Part shown: piece by piece, positions 1 to 7,900 of the stretch | Position numbering within the stretch: the first letter of the stretch is position 1 | Layout of the letters: every line of letters starts with the position of its first letter | Source of the DNA: VAZQ01 sp035293945 | GTDB taxonomy: Bacteria > Pseudomonadota > Alphaproteobacteria > Rhizobiales > Xanthobacteraceae | DNA length: 64,000 nucleotides | Assembly (NCBI GenBank): GCA_035293945.1 | Contig: DATGLV010000025.1 | Span: 1-64,000, forward strand | Direction of reading: 5' to 3' | The notes under the pieces: model-generated | The model's database searches: none | Told to the model about the DNA's origin: nothing | Seen by the model: the letters and a program-made list of their open reading frames with translations, nothing else | Translations under genes and position numbers: made by a program

Positions 1-206
1 CAAATCAATCGCCTGCCGCCATCCTGCCATGGCAAAACTCCTCGTCTCGTCAATCACAGACGAGGAATCCACCAAGATTCTTCCGGTTCCATCCGGCTTC
101 GCTTACCAAGAGAATCCGGATTCATGGAATCGGTCGTCTAGATGGCCAGAAGCGCCGGGCCAGCACGGGTCGAAGCCCGGCATATTTCCGCCGTAAGCAG
201 AATGCT
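1..206. other. Left-edge non-coding stretch
   Basis: I see no convincing coding region here. The stretch precedes the SGNH hydrolase and probably carries its upstream region, but no clear -35/-10 pair stands out. The gene to the left is outside the window. Confidence 0.4.
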
Positions 207-2210
207 ATGCATCCCGCATCCGGGGTCACGGCTGCCATGCGGAAGTTCTGCGTCTTCGTCCTCCTTGCTCTGCTGCTCGCGCCTTGGAACGCGGCGAGCG
301 CGCTGGCGCAATCGCGAACCGTCGGTCCGCACATCGCGTGGGAGGTGAAGAACCGCTTTCGGCTGTTTCGCAGCGAAGCCGACTTCGAACGCCACGTGGC
401 TGCCGACCGTGGCGACGGCTTGGTCGCAGCTGAGGACCGGCTCGAACGGGAGAGCGATGGCCGCGGCTGGGCCCGCGACACAGTCGAGCGGCTGTGCGTC
501 GATCGGGCCGGAAAGCTCCTGGACACCTGCGACCGCGATGGCACGCAAGAGGACTATCTCGCTCCGAGCGACCACGCGGTCGGGCTGGTGCTCGCCGGCC
601 CTCTGCCCGCCAATACCGGCTGCGTCTGGAGCATCGACGACGGCACCGGTCAGCGCGAGACCACGGCCCCTTGCGAGGAGGAGCTGAAGACGCGCGTGCC
701 ATATGGCCGCACCACGACCGCGAGCGTCGATATCCTGTTGCCGGACGGAACCGCGCAGCGGGTGGTGACCGACATCGAGGTGCGCGATCTCTTGATCGCG
801 GGAATGGGCGACTCGATTGCGGCCGGTGAAGGCAATCCGGACCGGCCGGTTCGTCTGTCGAACGAAGGCTTCTGCTTCCAGCGCTTCCTCGGCACGGTTC
901 GCAGCGAATATTACCGGCCCGGACGCGACGGCTTTACCGGCAGCAAGCTCTGCAGCTTCAGCCCCGGTGAGGAGAGCTTCGCCCAGAAATCCAACCAAGA
1001 CTGGGCGCGCCAAAGCGCGCGTTGGGAGAGCGGCCCGTGCCATCGCTCGCTCTACGGCTATCAGATGCGCAGCGCTCTCGCCCTGGCGGTCGAGAACAGC
1101 CATATCGCCGTCACCTTCCTGCCGCTCGGCTGCACCGGCGCGCGCATCGATTCCGGCCTGCTTGGCAGCCAGCGCATCAGCGAATGCCCGAGCCCCGGCA
1201 CCAGCGCCGCCTGCCCAGGCTCTTCGCCGGCGCAGATTGATGAGCTCAAGGAGCTGCTCGACAAGGCGCACCGCCGCGCCCCGGACCGCAACCTCGATCT
1301 CATTCTACTTACGATCGGCGCCAACGATATCCTGTTTTCCGGGCTGATCGCCAATGTCATCATCGAGTCGACGACCGACCGCCTCCTGCTCGGTCGTGGC
1401 GGCGCCATCGCCACGGTCGCGGATTCGCAGAAGATTCTCGATGCCGAGCTTCCGGCCGATTTTGCCAAGCTGCGCGCCGCGTTGAAACCGCTCGCCGGAG
1501 GCAATCTCAGCCGCGTCGTGTTCGTAACCTATGGAAATCCGGTGCTTACCTCCGGCAACACGCTGTGCTCAGGGGGACGTGACGGCTTCGACGTGCACCC
1601 GGCGTTCTCGGCCAACCCGGCGCGCCTGCACCAGGTCTCGGACTTTCTCAGTGGACAATTCCTGCCGGAGCTCAAGGCGCTGACAACGTGCGAGGGCGCA
1701 AGCTGCCGCGATGCCGCGAGCGAGACCATGATGTTTGTGGATGCGCATCAAGCGGCATTCGCCAATCACGGGCTGTGTGCGCGCTCGAGCGATGACCCGG
1801 ATTTCGACCGCGCCTGCTTCTCGCCCAAAGGCGACAGCTTCCGCACCAATCCGACCCAGGCGGCGGTCGATCCCCTGGCTTGCGGACGGCCGGCGAGCGA
1901 ATACCGCGCTTATGCGCCGCGGGCGCGCTGGATCCGGACCGCGAACGACAGCTACTTCACCGCGATGACCTATCCCCAAGGTCAATCCGCGCTGCTGCAG
2001 CCGAGCAATATCCACGACGCGACCTGGGGCATCATGTCGGCGGCCTATGGCGGGGCTATCCATCCGACCGCCGAAGGCCATGCGGCCATGGCCGAAGCGG
2101 CCTTGCCGGCGATGCGCGCCGCGCTCGGCCTGCAGCCGCTGGAGCCGCCGGTGCGCTCGGAGGCACTGCCGCCGCTCGACGTCGGCACCCCGCCGGGTGC
2201 TACGCGGTAA
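207..2210 (+). CDS. Secreted SGNH/GDSL-family hydrolase
   Basis: A 667-residue protein with an N-terminal signal peptide: a hydrophobic stretch of about 17 residues begins shortly after the in-frame Met at 237, which may be the real start and gives a cleaner signal (MRKFCVFVLL). The SGNH hydrolase blocks are visible: GMGDSIAAGEG near residue 200 (nucleophile Ser), a GAND block near residue 372, and HPTAEGH near residue 619 (catalytic His). The family hydrolyses esters or acyl groups; the substrate cannot be read from the sequence. The roughly 190 residues before the first block and the many Cys residues fit an exported, disulfide-containing protein. It stands alone and converges on the ferredoxin reductase gene. 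Confidence 0.85.
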   Translation: MHPASGVTAAMRKFCVFVLLALLLAPWNAASALAQSRTVGPHIAWEVKNRFRLFRSEADFERHVAADRGDGLVAAEDRLERESDGRGWARDTVERLCVDRAGKLLDTCDRDGTQEDYLAPSDHAVGLVLAGPLPANTGCVWSIDDGTGQRETTAPCEEELKTRVPYGRTTTASVDILLPDGTAQRVVTDIEVRDLLIAGMGDSIAAGEGNPDRPVRLSNEGFCFQRFLGTVRSEYYRPGRDGFTGSKLCSFSPGEESFAQKSNQDWARQSARWESGPCHRSLYGYQMRSALALAVENSHIAVTFLPLGCTGARIDSGLLGSQRISECPSPGTSAACPGSSPAQIDELKELLDKAHRRAPDRNLDLILLTIGANDILFSGLIANVIIESTTDRLLLGRGGAIATVADSQKILDAELPADFAKLRAALKPLAGGNLSRVVFVTYGNPVLTSGNTLCSGGRDGFDVHPAFSANPARLHQVSDFLSGQFLPELKALTTCEGASCRDAASETMMFVDAHQAAFANHGLCARSSDDPDFDRACFSPKGDSFRTNPTQAAVDPLACGRPASEYRAYAPRARWIRTANDSYFTAMTYPQGQSALLQPSNIHDATWGIMSAAYGGAIHPTAEGHAAMAEAALPAMRAALGLQPLEPPVRSEALPPLDVGTPPGATR

Positions 2211-2231
2211 CCCACCGATCAAGCTGCGCCT

Positions 2232-3263
2232 TCAGCGCACGCCGAGCTTCTTCTGCAGGCTCGACGAAGAGGTCGTGTACTGGAACACGAGGCGCTTGTC
2301 CGGAAACACGTAATGGTGCGCCTTCTGCGCGGCGAGCGCAGCCTCGTGAAAGCCGGACAGGATCAGCTTGAGCTTTCCGGGATACCAATTGATATCGCCG
2401 ATGGCGAAAACACCCGGCACGCTCGTCTCGAAAGCTGCCGTGTCGACCGGTATCAACTCTCCGTCTTTGAGCTCGATGCCCCAATCGGCAACCGGCCCGA
2501 GCTTCATGGTGAGCCCGAAGAACGGCAGCAGGGCATCGCAGGCAATGTGGAAGTCGGAGCCGTCGTTGCGCTTGACCACCGCCTTGGCGATCTGTCCGCC
2601 CTCACCTTCGAGCGAAGAAACCTGACCGAGCACAAAGTCGATCTTCCCCTCGCCTGCCAGCGCCATCATCTTGTTGACACTATCGGGCGCGGCGCGGAAC
2701 TGCTCGCGGCGATGCAGGAGCGTCAGATGGCTGGCGACCGGGGCGAGATTGAGCGTCCAATCGAGCGCGGAATCCCCGCCGCCGACGATCAACAGGCGCT
2801 TGCCGCGGAACGCTTCCATCTTGCGCACGGAGTAAAACACGGACTTTTCCTCGTACGCCTCGATGCCGGGTATCGGCGGTCGCTTGGGCTGGAACGAGCC
2901 GCCGCCGGCGGCGATCAGCACCACCTTGGCTTCGAACAACTTTCCCTGATCGGTCTTCACGCGAAATAGCGGATCACCGATCTTCTCGATGGTCTCCACC
3001 ATCTCCTGCAGGTGAAAGGTCGGGCTGAACGGCTTGATCTGCGCCATCAGGGCGTCGACCAATCCGTGCGCGGTCGTGAACGGAACGCCCGGAATGTCGT
3101 AGATCGGCTTCTCCGGGTACAGCTCGGCACACTGCCCACCGACCTTGTCGAGGATGTCGACGAGATGCGCCTTCATGTCGAGCAGGCCGAGCTCGAACAC
3201 CGCAAACAGGCCGCATGGGCCCGCGCCGATGATGAGCACGTCGGTCTTGATTGCTTCAGTCAT
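2232..3263 (-). CDS. Ferredoxin--NADP(+) reductase, thioredoxin-reductase-like
   Basis: A 343-residue flavoprotein. The FAD-binding GAGPCG is at residues 13-18 and the NADP-binding GGGDSA at 161-166, both in the thioredoxin-reductase fold. The CxxC redox pair of true thioredoxin reductases is absent, which fits the ferredoxin-NADP reductase branch (YumC/FNR2 type) that passes electrons between NADPH and a ferredoxin. The 2Fe-2S ferredoxin gene lies 135 bases upstream on the same strand, so the two are likely co-transcribed partners. Cytosolic. Length and start are normal for the family. Confidence 0.92.
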   Translation of the reverse strand: MTEAIKTDVLIIGAGPCGLFAVFELGLLDMKAHLVDILDKVGGQCAELYPEKPIYDIPGVPFTTAHGLVDALMAQIKPFSPTFHLQEMVETIEKIGDPLFRVKTDQGKLFEAKVVLIAAGGGSFQPKRPPIPGIEAYEEKSVFYSVRKMEAFRGKRLLIVGGGDSALDWTLNLAPVASHLTLLHRREQFRAAPDSVNKMMALAGEGKIDFVLGQVSSLEGEGGQIAKAVVKRNDGSDFHIACDALLPFFGLTMKLGPVADWGIELKDGELIPVDTAAFETSVPGVFAIGDINWYPGKLKLILSGFHEAALAAQKAHHYVFPDKRLVFQYTTSSSSLQKKLGVR

Positions 3264-3398
3264 GTATATTTGCCTTGTGTCTTGCGCCTTGCGCGGCCGT
3301 CATTCGCCGCATCGGCATCATTCGGCGCCTTCTGTAGCGGCGGCGCCGCGCGGGAAAAAGCCCCAAGTCGGGTTAGCTGGATTGCATGTCGCAGATAG

Positions 3399-3719
3399 TT
3401 AAGCCTGCCGTTCGGGCACGCGAACGACCAAGCCGTCGAGATCAGCCGTCACCTTGATCTGGCAGGACAGGCGCGAATTCGGTTTCACGTCGTAGCCGAA
3501 ATCGAGCATATCTTCCTCCATGGGCGAGGGCTCACCCACGATCTCGCGCCACGCCTCGTCCACATAGACATGGCAGGTCGCACAGGCGCAGGCGCCGCCG
3601 CATTCAGCCTCGATCCCGGGAATTCCTTGTTTGATCGCCGCCTCCATGACGGTCGATCCGAGCTCCGCATCGACCGCGCGGCTGGTGCCGTCGGCACCGA
3701 TATATGTGATTTTGGGCAT
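3399..3719 (-). CDS. 2Fe-2S ferredoxin, adrenodoxin type
   Basis: A 106-residue ferredoxin. The cluster ligands are Cys40, Cys46, Cys49 and Cys86 in the C-X5-C-X2-C...C spacing of adrenodoxin/FdxB-type proteins. These carry single electrons from an NAD(P)H-dependent reductase to acceptors such as P450s or assembly enzymes. The next gene downstream is a ferredoxin reductase, which is the obvious donor. No P450 or other acceptor gene is near, so the final electron acceptor is unknown. Confidence 0.93.
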   Translation of the reverse strand: MPKITYIGADGTSRAVDAELGSTVMEAAIKQGIPGIEAECGGACACATCHVYVDEAWREIVGEPSPMEEDMLDFGYDVKPNSRLSCQIKVTADLDGLVVRVPERQA

Positions 3720-3948
3720 GTGTTCCGGGGATAATGATAGTTGGACTGCGTAGCGGCGCCGGTCCTATAGCGGCTGCCGGGCGCTCGCGCTAGTGCCGCC
3801 GAAACCGGAGCACTGGTGCCGCCCATTCCGCAGTATCGGCTTGACGCCGTGCCACGGGAGGTTTGCTTAGGTGACGCGAAAATAGCCTGCCGCGCAGCAA
3901 CCGCTGAAAACTTCATGCTCCAACAACAACGCCACGCAGAACGTCGTT

Positions 3949-4344
3949 CTAGCCGTTCTGCTCGAGCTTCGATGCCTCGAGTTGGTGCGCGATTGCGGCG
4001 CGGGCCTCCTCGATCGCAGCGGCAAGCCGGCTCACGGCTTCGGCAATCCCGGCGCCCGCTCGCGACGATGCTTGCCGCTCCACCGCCCCCGCGGCCGCCG
4101 CCACGCGCCATGCCCCAATGCCGGTCGCCGAGCCCCTGAGTGTATGCGCGAACGCGGCCGCCGCCTCGGGCGAGCACGCGCGCATATGCGCGAGCAGCAC
4201 CCTGGCCTGCTGATCAAACAACCTCAGCACCTCGGCTTCGAGATGCTGCTCACCCAAAGTCATGCGCGCCAAGTGCTGAAAGTCGATCGCCTCAAGGTGA
4301 GGCACGAGCTTTGGCCCGTCCGCACCATCTCTTGCCGGCTCCAC
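3949..4344 (-). CDS. Hpt-domain phosphotransfer protein
   Basis: A 131-residue, almost all-helical protein when started at the GTG at 4344. That start is preceded, with an 8-base gap, by a strong Shine-Dalgarno sequence (4353-4359); the upstream TTG at 4479 would add an unconvincing 45-residue head. The phosphorylatable His67 sits in AHTLRGSATGIGA, the classic Hpt signature. Hpt proteins relay phosphate between response regulators or from hybrid kinases. No kinase or receiver lies beside it, so it is an orphan. It is divergent from the GPR-like coiled-coil gene, with the CtrA-type box between them. Confidence 0.8.
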   Translation of the reverse strand: MEPARDGADGPKLVPHLEAIDFQHLARMTLGEQHLEAEVLRLFDQQARVLLAHMRACSPEAAAAFAHTLRGSATGIGAWRVAAAAGAVERQASSRAGAGIAEAVSRLAAAIEEARAAIAHQLEASKLEQNG

Positions 4345-4352
4345 GTTCAACT

Positions 4353-4359
4353 CTCCTCC
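4353..4359 (-). promoter_or_regulatory. Shine-Dalgarno that fixes the Hpt start
   Basis: On the minus strand this reads GGAGGAG, eight bases before the GTG at 4344. It argues for the short 131-residue Hpt protein over longer in-frame starts. Confidence 0.7.
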
Positions 4360-4723
4360 CTGGAGCTCTTCGGCTCCTTTGCGGGACGGATCAGAGCATC
4401 GAGCGGAGAATGCCGGGTAAAGGCCCGCTGCCGACGCCGCTTGCACGGTTAATTTCGACCTAAGGAACGTCGGGGCCAAGGAGTGTCAGGCGGTCGCGCC
4501 TCCAAGCCGGCCAATGCGTCCGAAAAGACATGACGCCGTCGTGGAACTCACTGGACCAGAACTTGGCGAAAGCGTCGGATGCGCCGCTCGATTTATCTTC
4601 CATTTGGCCGCATCACGGCCGCAATGAGGCAGAATAGTGTCAGCGGTTCTTGCGCGGTGGTCTCAAATCATCTTTCACAGCATGACTTTACCGCAATCAC
4701 GGCAACAACAGCGTTAACGATGA

Positions 4724-4739
4724 TTAAAGAGAACTTAAC
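4724..4739 (+). promoter_or_regulatory. CtrA-type box TTAA-N7-TTAAC
   Basis: The sequence TTAAAGAGAACTTAAC exactly matches the CtrA consensus TTAA-N7-TTAAC. A further TTAAC half-site begins at 4714. The box lies about 180 bases upstream of the ATG of the GPR-like gene. CtrA is the cell-cycle master regulator of alphaproteobacteria. Binding is inferred from the match only. Confidence 0.55.
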
Positions 4740-4919
4740 AAGCGGTTTTCTTCGCTCTGCCAAGCCGATAGGATAGTGACGCGGCAGAGGATTGTAACGG
4801 CGTGTTCAAGCCGGCTGCCCGATGGTGGGGGAGCTCCAGCTAAAGACGTGCTCGCGATGTCGCCGCCAAGGGCGGCTTGCGCATTTGCTCCAGCTGACAA
4901 TGACGAGGCGACGACCGAC

Positions 4920-7900
4920 ATGGCCAACACCCCGAAGATGAAGGATCCGACAGAGGCGGCGCTGTCGGCCATCCAGGATGCGCTCAGTGTGCGCGAGACC
5001 GAGCCCACTCCGACCATGATCACGCCACCAAATTCGGCGCTGCCGGCCGACGCCCCTTTGACCCAGCGATCCTGGCCCGAGCGATCCTGGCCCATATGGC
5101 GGTCGAGCAAGGCCAAGGCCGACCGCTTCGAGGAGGCCACGCAACACGCCGAGGACACCGATACGTTGCGGCGCCCAGCGAACGACGATCGCGAGTCGAT
5201 CGGACAGATCCTGCGCACCCTGCAGCGACGCCCGGCGCGGACGTCCTACATGCTGGCGAGCATCTTCGCCGGAGTCTGGGTCATCGCCGGATTGGGGCTC
5301 GGCCGCATCTATCTGCCGGACATCCAGGAAGCGCTCGGTCCGAGCGGCCTGACGGCGCCGGTTCTGGCAGTGCTGGGCTGCATTTATCTCGCGCCGGTCG
5401 TCTTCTTCTATGTGATCGCCCACATGGCGTGGCGATCGCAGGAGCTGCGGCTGATCGCTCAATCCATGGCCGAAGTGGCGATGCGGCTCGCCGAGCCGGA
5501 AACCGTCGCCCGCGAGTCGATCGTGACCGTCGGCCAGGCGATCCGCCGCGAAGTGGCGGCCATGGGCGACGGCGTTGAACGCGCGCTGGCGCGGGCGGCC
5601 GAGCTCGAGACGCTGGTCGCCAATGAAGTGTCCGCGCTCGAGCACGCATATAATGACAACGAGGTGCGAATCCGCGCCTTGCTGCAGGATCTGGGCGGCC
5701 AGCGCGACACCCTGGTGGGCCAGGCCGAGCAGATCAGGGATGCGATCAACAGTGTGCACCTCGATCTCAGCCACGACATCTCCCAGATCAGCCAATTGGT
5801 GGCCGACCAGGTCAACGAAGCCTCGCGCCGAATTACCCATACGCTGGCCGAGAAGGGCGAGCACATTTCGCGCGCGCTCGGACATGCCGGCGACAGCATG
5901 ATTGAAACGCTCGGCGAGCGCGGCGGCGACCTGCTGGAGCGGCTCGAGCAGGTGAGCGCCTCCACCACCGAGGCGATCGGCGCCGCCAGCGACCGGTTGA
6001 CCGCAACGTTGAATTTCAAGACCGACCATATCGGCGACGAGTTCACCGAGATCGCCGCCAACCTGCAGCATATGATGTCGGTGCGGCTCGATCGGGTGAC
6101 CGAGAGCTTCTCGCAGAAATCCGTCGGCATCCTCGACATGATGACCGGCCGCACGCAGCAGCTCACCGAGCTGGTGGTCGAGACCGGCAACAACCTCGCC
6201 GACGCGATCTCCAACCGGGTCGAGGAGGTCAACACAACGCTGAAAAATACCGGGGATTCGCTCGTCCTCGACCTGAGCTTGCGCGGCGGCGACGTCGTAT
6301 CCAAGCTCGAGCAGACCGGCGGCCGCATCACTGACGCGATCGTCGAGCGCGGCAATAAGGTAAGCGAGACGTTCCGCGAGAGCGCCGAGTCGATCGCCGA
6401 GGTCATCGGCGGGCGCGGCGACGCGGTGCGCGAGATGCTGGCGGCCCGCCTCCAGTCCTTCGAGGATATGTTCAATCACGGCGGCACCGAGCTTGCCGAG
6501 CGCATTGCGCGCGACTCGACCACGCTGGGCAATCTGATCACCCGACATCTTGGCGAATTCGACCGCACCGTGAAGACCTATGGGGGCGAGATGGTGGAAC
6601 GGCTGGGCGAACGCACCCAGGAAGTCGTCACCGCCATGCGCGATTATCTCGACAGCTTCGATACCCGCGTGAACGCCAAGGCGAGCGAGATCACCAGCAG
6701 CCTGGAACAGCAATTCGTGCGGTTCCACGACGCGCTTGACGAGCGCACCCAGACCATCAACGGGCAGCTCGACGGGCGGGTTGCCGAGATGGGCGGCAAA
6801 ATTTCCGAGGTCGCCTCGACGCTCGATCAGCAATTCTCCCAATTCCAGAACGCGCTCGACGAGCGCACCCAGACCATCAACGGGCAGCTCGACGGACGGG
6901 TTACCGACATCGGCGGCAAGATTTCCGAGGTCACCTCGACGCTCGATCAGCAGTTTTCCCGCTTCCAGAACGCGCTCGACGGCCGTACCCAGACACTCAA
7001 CGAGGCCCTCTCCGCGCGCGTCATGGACATAGCCAAGACAATGGCGGACGGCGGCAAGGAAGTGGTCTCCGCGCTCGATCAGCGCATCAGCGATGTGACC
7101 AACGTCATCAATGTGCGCGGAGCCGCGCTCGGCGATACGATCAGCGGCCAGATCGACGAGATCGACCGTGCCATTGGCACCCGGGCGATCGAGGTGGCCA
7201 ATAACCTGGACACCCGTATCAGCCGCTTCGAGGAGCTGCTGGTCGGACGCGCCGAGGTGGTGAGCAGGGAGATCGAGACACGCACTCGCGCCGCTGCCGA
7301 CGTGCTCGATGCGCGCTTGAAGGAGATGACCGGCGCGATCAGCGCAAATACCAGCGCTGCGGAACGCTCGATCGGCGATCTCACGGCCGCCGCGACATCG
7401 ACCATCGCGATGCGGGTGGAGAATCTGAACCAGGTGGTGAAGTCGCACACTAGTGATGCGGAGCGCACCATTGGGGCCGTGACAGCCTCCGCCACTTCCT
7501 CCATCGGCGCCATGGCGAGCAAGCTGACCGAGACCATAGGGGCGGCGACGACATCCGCCTCCTCTTCCGTTGCCGCCATGGCAAGCAAGCTGACCGAGAC
7601 CGTCGGGCTGCGGATCGAGGACATGGACCGGGCGATGGCCAGCCGCGCCAATGAGGTCTCCGTCAACCTCGACGCGCGCATCAACCGCTTCGAGGAGCTG
7701 CTGCTGGGCCGCGCCGAGGTCGTTACCAAGGAAATCGAGAGCCGCACCCGCGCAGCCGCCGAAGCACTCAATGTGCGCCTCGCCGAGCTCACGCAGGCCA
7801 TCAAGACCAATACCAGCGCGGCGGAGCGCGCGCTCGAGGATCTGACCGCCTCGACCACGCAGGCGGTGAGCAGCCGGGTCGAGCAGCTGAACCAGGCGGT

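Larger units (their letters stand above)
4345..4919. other. 575-base divergent intergenic region
   Basis: The region lies between the Hpt gene (minus) and the GPR-like gene (plus). It holds the Hpt Shine-Dalgarno, and an AT-rich block at about 4690-4750 with a CtrA-type box. A GTG at 4776 and an ATG at 4857 are in frame with the coiled-coil gene, but the ATG at 4920 is preferred because the lysine/glutamate-rich cytosolic head begins there. No other gene is seen. Confidence 0.6.

Noticed and set aside
138..1271. 377-codon minus-strand frame over the SGNH gene
   Set aside because: The SGNH gene in the other direction has a signal peptide and all catalytic blocks; this frame has none and is an effect of high GC.
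4714..4727. Second CtrA box TTAACGATGATTAA
   Set aside because: The spacing between TTAA units is six, not seven. Only the overlapping 4724-4739 site fits the consensus, so this is noted as a half-site.
6704..7063. CRISPR-like direct repeats
   Set aside because: The units are contiguous, in frame, 120 bases long and encode a coiled coil; there are no spacers and no cas genes.
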